Source of the DNA: Acridotheres tristis
Taxonomy: Eukaryota; Chordata; Aves; Passeriformes; Sturnidae
NCBI GenBank assembly: GCA_037013685.1
Contig: CM072892.1
Coordinates: forward strand, 1,612,001-1,676,000
Reading direction: 5' to 3'
Length of the DNA: 64,000 nt
Shown in pieces: positions 11,040 through 21,000 of the stretch. How positions within the stretch are numbered: position 1 is the first letter of the stretch; each line of letters begins with the position of its first letter. Below the pieces are notes generated by a model. It did not search any database, had not been told where the DNA came from, and worked only from the letters and a program-made list of their open reading frames with translations. Both the position numbers and the translations under genes were made by a program.

Positions 11040-11400
11040 GCATCATGGAAAAGAATTCCAATGCTCCATGATAAAAACTTCAGAAGGTTTGAAATATGAG
11101 CAGATGATAATTGCAGCTTAAAATGCTAATGGGGACTGGGAAGAATAGAAGCAAATTGCCCAAATATTCCTAAATTCTCCATGGCAGGGTAATATGAGAG
11201 CATGGACATCACTTATTAATTGGAAACATTTCCCAGAATTTATTTGACATAGCCATTAAATGGAAACATTGCTTGAAGATGAGCACAATGGGTTTTATTT
11301 GCTCAAATTCTTCCTCCAAAACGATTTCAAGAGCTCAAAAATGCACCTGAACATGGTGTCAGTTAGAAGTGCATCATTTATTGGGCATCCTGCATCTTCC
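11040..11400. other. Weak candidate conserved element
   Basis: Non-repetitive DNA with GATGATAATTGCAGC, AAAATGCTAATGGGG and ACTTATTAATTGG motifs. Nothing coding seen. Confidence 0.22.
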
Positions 11401-11954
11401 AAGGTGGGAGAGATGGAAATGAACTTCCAAACATCCCCAAAAAAAATCCCTGAACGTCCTCAGACAAATCTTTCCCAAGGATTTCACCTCTCCCTGGAAT
11501 ATTTTGTTCATCCATCACCCAGTGCCTGATCCCTGCCCTTCCTTCCATCCCTACTTTCTCAATTCATGGAGTTCTGCTCTTTTCATTTCAGGAGAAAATT
11601 CGAAACCAGTTTCCCAGAGCTGCTGTGAGACTCCCCAGGGATAATCCCCAATTAGCTCATCCCAAATGTTTCATTTAACTCCTGCTGCTTGGGAAGAGCT
11701 TGAAAAGTGGCCACTTTTCAGCTGGGATAAATCTTCCTGCTGAAAGGCAAGGAGGGGGGGATTTGGCCAAACTGATGGGATTTTCCGTGGGAATGAGCAA
11801 ATCTCAATTTGGGAGCTGCTGCTGCTGCCTGGCTTTGCCCTCAAAACTCATCCACTTGTTAATTTGGGATGTGGAGGCTGGAGCTGGAATGTGCTCCAGG
11901 AGCTTGGACAATTCCCTGTCTGGAAAATCGGTGGTGGGATGAGAGGGGCACAGT
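11401..11954. other. Unassigned sequence, no gene supported
   Basis: Average composition. No repeat, array or exon recognised. Confidence 0.4.
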
Positions 11955-12942
11955 GAGCTGGGTTTGGATTTAGGGTAAAACCAGCCTGGGTCACTGCCTT
12001 GAGCTGGGTTTGGATTTAGGGTAAAACCAGCCTGGCTCAGTGCCTTGAGCTGGGTTTGGTGTGGATTTAGGGTAAAACCAGCCTGGCTCAGTGCCTTGAG
12101 CTGGGTTTGGTGTGGATTTAGGGTAAAACCAGCCTGGCTCAGTGTCTTGAGCTGGGTTTGGTGTGGAATTGGGGTAAAACCAGCCTGGCCTTGAGTCTTG
12201 AGCTGGTGTGGAATTGGGGTAAAACCAGCCTGGGTCAGTGCCTTGAGCTGGGTTTGGTGTGGATTTAGGGTAAAACCAGCCTGGCTCAGTGCCTTGAGCT
12301 GGGTTTGGTGTGGAATTGGGGTAAAACCAGCCTGGCTCAGTGCCTTGAGCTGGGTTTGGTGTGGATTTAGGGTAAAACCAGCCTGGCTCAGTGCCTTGAG
12401 CTGGGTTTGGTGTGGAATTGGGGTAAAACCAGCCTGGCTCAGTGCCTTGAGCTGGGTTTGGATTTAGGGTAAAACCAGCCTGGCTCAGTGCCTTGAGCTG
12501 GGTTTGGTGTGGAATTAGGGTAAAACCAGCCTGGCTCAGTGCCTTGAGCTGGGTTTGGTGTGGAATTGGGGTAAAACCAGCCTGGCTCAGTGCCTTGAGC
12601 TGGGTTTGGATTTAGGGTAAAACCAGCCTGGCTCAGTGCCTTGAGCTGGGTTTGGTGTGGAATTGGGGTAAAACCAGCCTGGCTCAGTGCCTTGAGCTGG
12701 GTTTGGTGTGGATTTAGGGAAAAACCAGCCTGGCTCAGTGTCTTGAGCTGGGTTTGGATTTAGGATAAAACCAGCCTGGCCCAGTGCCTTGAGCTGGGTT
12801 TGGTGTGGATTTAGGGTAAAACCAGCCTGGCTCAGTGTCTTGAGCTGGGTTTGGTGTGGAATTGGGTAAAACCAGCCTGGCTCAGTGCCTTGAGCTGGGT
12901 TTGGTGTGGATTTAGGGTAAAACCAGCCTGGCTCAGTGTCTT
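11955..12942 (+). repeat. Minisatellite, about 50-bp unit, 20 copies
   Basis: Unit begins GAGCTGGGTTTGGTGTGGAT, continues TTAGGGTAAAACCAGCCTGG and ends CTCAGTGCCTT. I count 20 CCAGCCTGG cores. Two main variants, GGATTTAGGG and GGAATTGGGG, alternate irregularly, and some units lack the TGTGG insert (about 46 bp). The variant pattern suggests higher-order duplication of two-unit blocks. The 89-codon frame over 12198-12467 is a by-product of the array. Confidence 0.95.
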
Positions 12943-13215
12943 GGGGTGACTTTATGATGCTTGTACCCCCAAATCATCTGTTCTGCTGGTGTGAAATATT
13001 AAATTCTGCAGCTTTTAGACGGTTTCCAGGAGAAAAGGGGGAAAAAAAATGCAAAGTTTATTATCAGAGACTGCACTGGCTCCCCCATATCCTGCTCACA
13101 GAATGTCTGCAGTGAACAGAGGGAAAGGCTCTCATTTATTTTTTAGTTAATTCTTCTAACCAATTAAGGCAAAAAAACTTCCCCGCACTGGATTTTTTTT
13201 TCCTCTTTTTTCTTA
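12943..13215. other. Unassigned sequence
   Basis: Short A- and T-runs only; no gene or named repeat. Confidence 0.4.
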
Positions 13216-13379
13216 AAATTGTTCAAACCTGCTCTAGACTGAAAACCCAAAGAAGCACCAGGAGCTCACACCTGTAGCCCACCAAGCCTGGCCTAGGCCG
13301 TGGCATTTCCCAGCACTGGAAGGACTGAGAACAGACTAAATAAGCCAAGCTACAACCCACAAAAAAAAAAAAAAAAAAA
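13216..13379 (+). repeat. Possible poly(A)-ended retrocopy
   Basis: About 140 bp of balanced sequence ends in an uninterrupted A19 (13361-13379), with ACTAAATAAG 20-30 bp before the tail as a possible weak poly(A) signal. A short TGTTC occurs near the presumed start and again right after the tail, which could be a minimal target-site duplication. I do not recognise the parent RNA. It could be a chance A run. Confidence 0.3.
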
Positions 13380-13764
13380 TGTTCTGAATCTGTCATCTCT
13401 TCAAAACACCAAGAAGTTTTACTGTTTAACATTGTTTATTTTTCTGCTGAGAAGTATTTTGCCTGTTAAATAAACTGCTTTTTTTTTTTCCACTTCTCTC
13501 CAAAAAAATATTTTTCCCCAAACCAGTTGAGGGAGGGACTGCTTGAATCTGTTTCCTAAAAAAAAAAACATTCAAAACTTTCCTCCCAAATTTTCCCTAA
13601 ACCAGGACACTCAGCAAACCCCAAAATTAAAAACCCTGATTAGTGGAGGTTCTCCTGTCACATTCCTACTTGGAATTCCTCCTTTGGGAAGGGGACACTC
13701 TCCAAGGATTCTCCTCAAGGTTCAGAGGGAGAGCCCTGCCCAGGAGTGCTGGTGTGGCTGAGTT
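13380..13764. other. Unassigned sequence
   Basis: Nothing recognised beyond short homopolymers. Confidence 0.4.
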
Positions 13765-13965
13765 TTGTCAATCTCGACTTAATAATTGTTTCTTTTTGCT
13801 GCCATCGATAAAATTGCTTCAATAGAATTGTTTTATTATATTGCACTGTATTAGACCGTGCACTCAATAATTCTAATTAGGATCTTTTGCCTAATCATTT
13901 GTCACGATAAATAATTCATGTTTATACAAATGGATCTGGTTAAAAGCTGTGGGATGAAGCAGCAA
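13765..13965. other. Candidate conserved non-coding element
   Basis: Dense homeodomain-type sequence: GACTTAATAATTG, CCATCGATAAAATTGC (a CUT/ONECUT-like ATCGAT), AATAATTCTAATTAGG, GCCTAATCATTTG and GATAAATAATTCATG, with no repeat signature. One of the best enhancer-like islands in the window, by texture. Confidence 0.42.
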
Positions 13966-14194
13966 AACTTCAACCATTGACTGGGATTGGATCCAGCCAA
14001 GCCCAGGTGACCCCAGGGAATTTAGGGAATAAAAGGATCCTCCCTGCACCTCCTGACTCCATGGGAGCTTCCCTAAAAACCTTTGGAGCTCCCACTACAC
14101 CCATGACAGGACAGGGAGATTTCCCCCCAGGCAACCCCTCCAGTCTTGCCCAGCTCTCAATCCACCATCCCCTATTCCCCATGGGAGTTGTCCC
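13966..14194. other. Unassigned sequence left of a CR1-derived array
   Basis: The minus-strand frames reaching 306 codons that overlap this stretch draw most of their length from the array at 14.3-14.8 kb and are not credible genes. Confidence 0.45.
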
Positions 14195-14294
14195 CCAATC
14201 CACAGAATCACAAAACCCATTCACAGAACTCTTTAGGTCGGAAAAGCCCTTTAAGATCGAGTCCAACCACTGCCAGCACTGCCAAGGCCACCAC
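14195..14294 (-). mobile_element. CR1 3'-end fragment, inverted
   Basis: CCACAGAATCACAAAACCC, GGTCGGAAAAGCCCTTTAAG, ATCGAGTCCAACCACTGCC follow the CR1 3'-terminal order. The element runs straight into the tandem array, whose units begin with the next CR1 block (CCCCAAGTGCCAC). Confidence 0.75.
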
Positions 14295-14787
14295 TGATCC
14301 CTGTCCCCAAGTGCCACCTCCAGGGATGGGGGCACTTCCAGGGATGGGGATATTCCCCAGGTTGACACTGATCCCTGTCCCCAAGTGCCACCTCCAGATT
14401 TGAAATCCCTGCAGGGATGGGGGCACTTCCAGGGATGGGGATATTCCCCAGGTTGACACTGATCCCTGTCCCCAAGTGCCACCTCCAGATTTGAAATCCC
14501 TCCAGGGATGGGGGCACTTCCAGGGATGAGGATATTCCCCAAGTTGACACTGATCCCTGTCCCCAAGTGCCACATCCAGGGATGGGGGCACTTCCAGGGA
14601 TGGGGATATCCCCCAAGTTGACACTGATCCCTGTCCCCAAGTGCCACCTCCAGGGATGGGGGCACTTCCAGGGATGGGGATATTCCCCAGGTTGACACTG
14701 ATCCCTGTCCCCAAGTGCCACCTCCAGATTTGAAATCCCTGCAGGGATGGGGGCACTTCCAGGGATGGGGATATCCCCCAGGTTGAC
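14295..14787 (-). repeat. CR1-derived minisatellite, 6 units of about 74 or 91 bp
   Basis: Each unit starts TGATCCCTGTCCCCAAGTGC, passes through GGGATGGGGGCACTTCC and ends near CCCCAGGTTGACAC. Long units carry an extra AGATTTGAAATCCCT block. Order by eye: short, long, long, short, short, long. The first unit continues directly from the CR1 fragment, so the array grew from CR1 sequence. Confidence 0.9.
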
Positions 14788-14880
14788 ACCTGTGCTCTGG
14801 GATGGCCCTGCTGGAGCAGGGAATGGGGCCAGGTGTCCCCTGTGGTCCCTTCCAGCCTGACCCATCCTGGGATTCCATTT
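14788..14880 (+). mobile_element. CR1 3'-tail fragment
   Basis: GGCCCTGCTGGAGCAGGGAA, then GTGGTCCCTTCCAGCCTGAC and CCATCCTGGGATTCC is the terminal part of a CR1 subfamily in sense orientation. It lies against the array and opposite in direction to the CR1 piece on its left. Confidence 0.6.
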
Positions 14881-16611
14881 TGGGTAACAATCCCAGGAAT
14901 CCACAGGCAGGCAGAAAATCCCGTTCTTCCCTCTGCTCCCTTATTTTGAATTTCCCTCTTAAGCAAATCCTCCTCAGCTCTGGATCAAGAGCTGGGAAAA
15001 ATCCACACCTTTAACACCCTTTATATTACACCAGCAGAGCCCCAAATAAATCCCCAATATTGTGAAAGAACGGAAAGAGTGGGATTGAAACAAAGGGATG
15101 TGGAGCTGCCAATTCCATCAACAAATCGAAACTTGCTGGAATTTTATGAAAGCAAATCCTCGGGATTTTTCATTTGAGCAACATCCGAGAGGAGCTTGGT
15201 TTGAAAATCTGCTTTGGGTGATTTTTTTCCAAGCCATCATTCCCCTGAAGCACGGGAATTGCAGGGAATCACTGGCTGGATGTGGGATCAGTCAACTCAG
15301 TGCTGATCCAGCCCAAATATTTGGGAAAGAAGCCCAAAATGGGAGCCTGGGAATGCAGCCTGCAGGGAAAGGGGGAGGGAAGGAAGGAGCTGAAGGAGCT
15401 GAGGAATTGAGGCTCTTCTCCTTTTTTCCCAGTTTGATTTTCCCCAAGTTTCCTCAATTCTGCTCCTTCCAAGTGCTTCCACTATTGAGGCATTTCCCAC
15501 AGTTCTGCTCCTCCTGGAATGTGGGAGGACAATTCAATCTCCGACGTGACAAGCTGATAATTCCCAATATTTTTTCCATTAAAAAAAAAAAAATTAAAAA
15601 AAAAAAATCCAATAATCTAAAGCTGTTTCTGTCATCTGCCTGCCAGGACAAATTTGGATTCATGTATGGAATTACAGAAATATTTCCTTGTGTGATAATT
15701 TAATTTACAACATTATGAGTGGCTTTGGGGTTTTCTTGCTCCCCAAAACCGAAGGAATTAAAGGTGCATTTCTTAATCTTTATTCCATTTTGCGCCTCAT
15801 TGATGAATAAATTTAGGATTTTAATTCCTATCCAAGGAATTCTTTCTTTCAAAGTATTTTAGGGAATCTCAGCTCCTCCAGGAATTAATAAGACATCTCT
15901 GAGAGCCCAGATTTCCAGGAGAAAGGATGGATATCCCATCCCTGGATAATTCAATGCCAGCTTGGAGAGAGCTCAGAGCTCACCCTGGCAAGTGGAAAGT
16001 GTCCCTGCCCTTCTCCAGTAAAGAATTCCTGTAGGAAACAATCCACATCTGAAATTCCAGAGATTCCCAGTGCTCCCCAAAGTGTGGAACAAAATTAATC
16101 CCAGTGAGAGTAATTCCTCCTGTCCTCCTTCCCAAAATGGACCGGGAAGGAGAGGATGGAGGAGTCCTGGGAGCTGTGGGTGGGTAAGGAGAGAAAAAAA
16201 AAAAAAAAAACAAGATACAAAGGGAAAAATTCCTTCTGTAGTCACGAGAAGGTTTGGATTTGGGGGTTTTTTTAATCCTGTTTTTAAATTCAATCTGGAT
16301 TTTTCTCCCCTCTGCAAGTGAGAATTATTTCCAGGTAATCACACCCGGGTTTGTCCTAATGCACAGGAACCACAACAAACACAGTCTGCACTCGTCCTGC
16401 TGCCCGAGGATGCTGGAAAATTCCCTAAATTACAGCTCTGGAAATTTGCATCGTTCTCCTGCACCTTTCAGGGAGATTTTCTTGACAATCTATGCACAAA
16501 ATGAGAATGGCATTTCCAAAATTACAGCCACTCCAGCAGGGAGGAAAGGAAGCCGTGAGAAAGGATGAAATCCAGGACTGGCACAGGGAAAAAAAATGGA
16601 ATTTGGAGCCG
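14881..16611. other. Unassigned sequence, no gene supported
   Basis: Includes an A-rich tract at 15581-15607 and another near 16195-16210. A plus-strand frame of 201 codons (15098-15703) has no recognisable domain and ends in the A tract. Nothing else could be named. Confidence 0.45.
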
Positions 16612-16964
16612 GGCTGGGAGAGCTGGGAATGTTCCCCTGGAGAGGAGAAGGATCCAGGGAGAGCTGAGGGCACCTAAAGGGGCTCCAGGAGAGCTGGAGA
16701 GGGACTGGGGACAAGGGATGGAGGGACAGGACACAGGGAATGGCTTCAAACTGGGAAAGAATGGGTTTAGGTGGGATATTAGAAAGGAATTCCTGGCTGG
16801 GATGAAATTCCCAAATTTGCTGTGGCTGCCCCTGGATCCCTGGCAGTGCCCAAGGCCAGGTTGGACATTGGGACAGTGGGAGGTGTCCCTGCCATGGCAG
16901 GGGTGGCTCTGGGGGGGATTTGAGGTCTCTCCCAACCCAAACCATTCCATGATTTTGTGATTCC
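16612..16964 (+). mobile_element. CR1 LINE 3' region, well preserved
   Basis: Same block order as the 5.35-kb copy: CCCCTGGAGAGGAGAAGGAT, GGCACCTAAAGGGGCTCC, CAAATTTGCTGTGGCTGCC, GGACATTGGGACAGTGGGAG, then AACCATTCCATGATTTTGTG. Lies 86 bp before another CR1 copy in the same orientation. Confidence 0.88.
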
Positions 16965-17050
16965 ATGGATAGAACTCTCCCAGTTTTGTTTATCTTGTTC
17001 TCCTTTCCTTACTGGAACAACCAGTCAGAGCTGGAACAAGAAACCAGTGA

Positions 17051-17283
17051 GGGCCAGGACCCAGGGAATGGCTCCCAGTGCCAGAGGGCAGGGATGGATG
17101 GGATGTTGGGAATTGGGAATTCCTGGCTGGGCTGGAATTGCCAGATTTGCTGTGGCTGCCCCTGGATCCCTGGCAGTGCCCAAGGCCAGGTTGGACATTG
17201 GGACAGTGGGAGGTGTCCCTGCCATGGCAGGGGGGGATGGGATGAGTTTAAATTCCCTTCCATCCCTAATTATCCTGGAATTC
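17051..17283 (+). mobile_element. CR1 LINE 3' region, second of a close pair
   Basis: GGGCCAGGACCCAGGGAATG, CCAGATTTGCTGTGGCTGCC, GGACATTGGGACAGTGGGAG, GGTGTCCCTGCCATGG, then AAATTCCCTTCCATCC. It starts further 3' in the element than its neighbour, so it looks like a separate insertion rather than a plain duplication. Confidence 0.85.
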
Positions 17284-18148
17284 TTTAATGGGAACAGGAC
17301 CTTTGGAAGGGTCATTAACTCCCGTTTTAACCCCAGCCCACATTTCCCAGCACTGGCACCCTCAGCCAAGATGAGCCTCCCCGAGGCCTCCCCCTTTGCA
17401 AAAACGATTTCTGTGTCTCCAAAACAACAATTCCTCTTTCATCATCCCGGGAAAGGCAGAACGAGCTGATCAAGCCACTTCTTTTCAAAGGAGTCTTGTT
17501 GTTTTTTTTTTTTTTTCCTTTGCTTTTGTGACGATACTACCCAGAAAATCTCCAAGTTCCACTCAACAAGGGGCAAGAAATGCAAAAGCAGCTGAATTTG
17601 CTTAGTGAGACACTCAGAGCTGTGGAGTCAGCGAGTTCTCAGCAGCAAAAATCGCTTGACCTCCGTGTATTTGAAGACAGGTAAAAAAAAAAAAAATTAA
17701 AAAAAAAGAATATTTTGAGTTGTTCTAAATGCACGTGGGAAAAAAAAAAAAAAAAAGCTCTTCACATTCAGTCTTCTCACAGGAGAAAAGAATTAAGAGG
17801 AGGTGGAAAGGAACAAAAAGTGGGAAATGTTTGATGTCATAAGCTCTGAATTGCCCTGGGACAAAGATGGAACTACAGAAAACGAGAGGTGAGGAAATTA
17901 AAAGGAGTTTAATCCATGGGCAGGGCTTGCAGGAGGGTGGGAGCTGGGATTTGCTCCCAGGGAACAGGGACAGGAGGAGAGGGAACAACCCCAGGCTGGG
18001 CCAGGGCAGGGCAGGGTGAAAACTGGGAAAATTTCTGTTGGATCCCAGAATCCTGATTTTTTTTTTTTTTGATCTTTCTGTGCTGTCAGGCACTGCCCCC
18101 CTGCAGAACACTGCTTTGGAGCTGAGCCCTTGGACAAGGCTCCAAATG
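17284..18148. other. Unassigned sequence with homopolymers
   Basis: T run near 17502-17517, A runs at 17683-17706 and 17741-17756. No gene recognised. The stretch at 17600-17680 is non-repetitive. Confidence 0.4.
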
Positions 18149-18599
18149 TGGGGGATGGAGTTAAAATCCCGGGTGTGCAGTGAAATAGAAGTGTGTGATT
18201 GCACACGGGGAAGGGTTTGGGATTTGGGGTTTTATAATATAGGAATGGGTGTGGGACAGGATGGAGGATTTGGGGTGGTGTCTCTTTCTGGGCTCATCTT
18301 CCTTCTTCTCCATGGTTTCAGGCAGCAGTTTCTGGTTGGTCACTCAGTGTCACACTGAGGGTCACGGGAATTTAATTATTGGGTTAAAAATATAAATAAT
18401 ATCGGTGTTAATTCTCTATTGCACTGTTTAGCTTTAAAAAAAACCTTGTAATTAGCAAAATTCATCTCCATTTTGCTCACTTTTAGCTGGTAGCTAGAAG
18501 TGTTACAAAACTCTCTGTACTTTAAATAAGATTTAATAAACAACCAAATCCAAACACGAAAAATTCGTTTCCTTTGTTGATTTTGATCCTAAGTCTAAA
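18149..18599 (+). mobile_element. Probable solo LTR of an endogenous retrovirus
   Basis: Aligns by eye, in the same order, with the inverted LTR at 20557-21000: a GGGTGTG...AATAGAAG block, a GTGTGTGAT...CACACGG block, TTATTGGGTTAAAA, TTTTAGCTGGTAGCTAGAAG, then TTTAATAAACA (poly(A) signal) and a CAAACACGAAAAATTCG block before the end near TCTAAA. No retroviral reading frames lie on either side. Boundaries are approximate. Confidence 0.55.
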
Positions 18600-18871
18600 T
18601 AAAAACCAAAAAAGAAAACCAAAAAAAAAAAAAAAGCCACAAATTAAATAATTAAATGGTACAATTACCCCATTCACAATTTCTTCATGGAAAAGGGTGC
18701 CCAGAAAGTTTTAAAGTTTTAAATCCTGGAGGGATTTAGACACTGTGGGGATGTGCCATTGGGAACAGGGATCAGAGGGGGCCTGGCAATGATTGGACTC
18801 CAAGATTTTAAAAGTTTCTTTTCCTACTTTAACACCTCTCTGGCAAATAGAGAAGACAAAACCCTTGTTTT
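18514..18871 (+). repeat. Duplicated segment, copy A (partner 63636-64000)
   Basis: From TCTGTACTTTAAATAAG the sequence matches the right edge of the window almost base for base. It covers the LTR 3' end, an A-rich stretch, GGTACAATTACCCC and a CR1 tail (GGCAATGATTGGACTCC). Differences are mostly in the A-rich part, plus an extra TTTTAAAG in this copy. Same orientation, 45.1 kb apart. Confidence 0.9.
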
Positions 18872-18874
18872 AGA

Positions 18875-19045
18875 TCTGGCCATGAATATTTGGACACTTC
18901 CAGGGATCCAGGGGCAGCCTCAGCTTCTTTGGGAATTCTATTCCAGGGTTTCCTCACATTCCCAGCCAGGAATTCCTTCCCAAAATCCAATTTAAACATC
19001 TCCTCTTTTAATTTCCAGCCTTTCCTCTCCTGGCACTTCCTGTCC
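18875..19045 (-). mobile_element. CR1 LINE 3' fragment, inverted
   Basis: GGACACTTCCAGGGATCCAG, GGGCAGCCTCAGCTTC, CAGCCAGGAATTCCTTCCC and TTAAACATCTCCTCTTTTAA follow the inverted CR1 order. It lies immediately after duplicated copy A. Confidence 0.78.
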
Positions 19046-20009
19046 ATGTTAAAAATTGTTCTCCCTCCTTTTCCAAGCTCAATTTAGAGGAGCAGAAAAA
19101 GCTGCAGATGAATGTTTGGGTTCGTTGTTGGAACCTCCTGCAGCTTCCCAGGAATATTTACAGAGCAGGGATGAGGTTGGGGCTGATCTCAGACACGTGG
19201 GCTCATCCCACAGGGAATGTTTGTTCACTGAATCTCCAGACCCGAGCTTGGAATGAGCAGGGATTTGGGGAATTTTCAGCACTCTGAGGTGGGCCAGGCT
19301 GGGAACAGGGAATATTAATTTGGGAGGAATGCCATGGAAACCAGGCAGTGCTGCTGGAAAAATCCCTCCCAGCTCTACCTGGTGTCTCACAGTTTTGGAC
19401 TTTGGGGGTTGTGCAGAGGCTGAAGCTCCAAACAAATCATTCCCCTCATCCCTCCTTTCTACATTTTCTGCCTGAAATTATTCCTCTTTAATTTTTTGCT
19501 CTCGTGGGACTGTATTTGAAAAAAAAAAAAAAAAAAAAGCTGGGAAAAAAAGCTGGAAATACTTTTTGATTTCTCTGCTTTTTTCATTGTTTCATCTTCA
19601 GGCAGAGGCTGGTTGGGTTTTAGGAATCCATAATAATTCTGGGAGCTTCCTGCATTTTATTTTCCAGACTCCTCTGTCTTTAATTTTCCAGATTCCTCTG
19701 CATTTCATTTTCCAGAATCCTTCATGGCGTGGCTATAATATGAAAAAATAAAAATGGGATCAGGCATTATATTCCTGTTCAAATATCTGCTGTTCTCCCA
19801 GGAAAACCCATATTGGTTTCCAATCCAACCTTTCCTATGGATTTCCTATCTGTTGGAAAAGTGGGGGCATCCAGGGACCCTTCATGGATTCCTGCTGTCA
19901 CTGGTGGCTCCTTCATGTCAATTGTGACATTGTTCATGTTAATTGTGTGCTAAGTCTTCATGTTTGCTTAGTGAAGGCTTTTTCTTCCAGTGGGGTGTGG
20001 AAAAGATGG
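19046..20009. other. Unassigned sequence
   Basis: A run at 19519-19538. At 19660-19720 a TTTTCCAGA.TCCTCTG word recurs three times. No gene recognised. Confidence 0.4.
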
Positions 20010-20205
20010 GAAAAATCAGAATATTTCCATTGGAAGGGACCTACAGCAATTATTTAATCCAACTCCTTGAGCACATCAAGGCTGATAAAGGGTTAAAAAA
20101 TGTTTTTAAGGCAATTTTTCCAACAGATTTGAGGCACCCACCTCTCTGGGGAGCTATTCCAGGGTTTTTTCACCCTGTCCATACAGGAATATTTCCCCAT
20201 CCCAG
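20010..20205 (-). mobile_element. Degraded CR1 3'-end fragment, inverted
   Basis: CCATTGGAAGGGACCTACAG, TTTAATCCAACTCCTTGAGC, GAGGCACCCACCTCTCTGG and TATTCCAGGGTTTTTTCACC follow CR1 order with many substitutions. Confidence 0.6.
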
Positions 20206-20556
20206 GTGTAACAGTGGAAGGCACATTCTCCTCCAGCAGGATTTTATTTTTGAAGGTGATTATCTGGGATTCTGACCAAAATAATTGAATTTTATCCCAA
20301 CAAAAGGAATGGTTGGTGTCCAGCAGAGAGCAGAGCCTGGCAGCCAGCAGGAAGGAGGAAAAAAAAAGAGGATTTGGGAAGAACCAGAGCCATAAATGCA
20401 CCTTCAACCTGTGCTGTGGTGGCACCTGAGTGACAGATCTGCCATCCCCAGCTGCAATCCTATTGATAATTACCATTATCAATAATAATGGGGCATTATT
20501 GATCCAGCAATCAGGTCATCCATAGCTGTTGCTTTTCTGTGTTTCTTTCTCTCTTC
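20206..20556. other. Unassigned sequence left of an LTR
   Basis: Contains TTATTGATAATTACCATTA and CAATAATAATGG. No gene seen. Confidence 0.35.
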
Positions 20557-21000
20557 TGTTAGAGTGGAGATTAAATGCACGAGAAATGGAATTTCGTGTT
20601 CAGACTCAGATGTTTATTAATTCTCATCCATGTCACAGTGAATGCTACAGCTCTTCCAGCTAACAATCTAAAAATGAAGAAATGGCAACGGGTCTCTGTT
20701 GTTATAAGAGTTTTTTTAAGGCCTAAGTGTTCAATTAAGAACTAACACCTAAATTATTTTTGCTTTTGACCCAATAACCAAACACTCATGACCCACAGTG
20801 CAGCATTTTCCACCCAATCACAAAAATACCACCCAGACCCAAGAAGAAGAAGGTGAAGGAGAAAGAAAAACCTCCACCCTAAAACCTCCATCTTGCTTTC
20901 CATATATTGTTATATCCTAAAAACCCAAATTCCAAATTTTTCGCCGTGTGACATCACACGCTTCTATTCAAACCACACACCCGTGGTTTTAGTTCTAACA
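20557..21000 (-). mobile_element. Solo LTR, inverted, with TG...CA ends
   Basis: The 444-bp element has perfect 7-bp terminal inverted repeats (TGTTAGA at 20557 and TCTAACA ending at 21000) and the TG...CA ends of retroviral LTRs. Read on the minus strand, AATAAA lies about 65 bp before the 3' end. It belongs to the same family as 18149-18599. No internal retroviral sequence is attached, so it is a solo LTR. I could not see a clear target-site duplication (CTCTTC before, TTCCAT after). Confidence 0.65.

Noticed and set aside
13255..13300. Alu/7SL-like SINE (GCTCACACCTGTAGCCC)
   Set aside because: Only a short stretch resembles the 7SL/Alu start. Block order does not match, and Alu elements are absent from birds.
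13970..14966. Three overlapping minus-strand frames of 217-306 codons
   Set aside because: They read through a CR1-derived minisatellite whose units keep several frames open at once. No domain is present.
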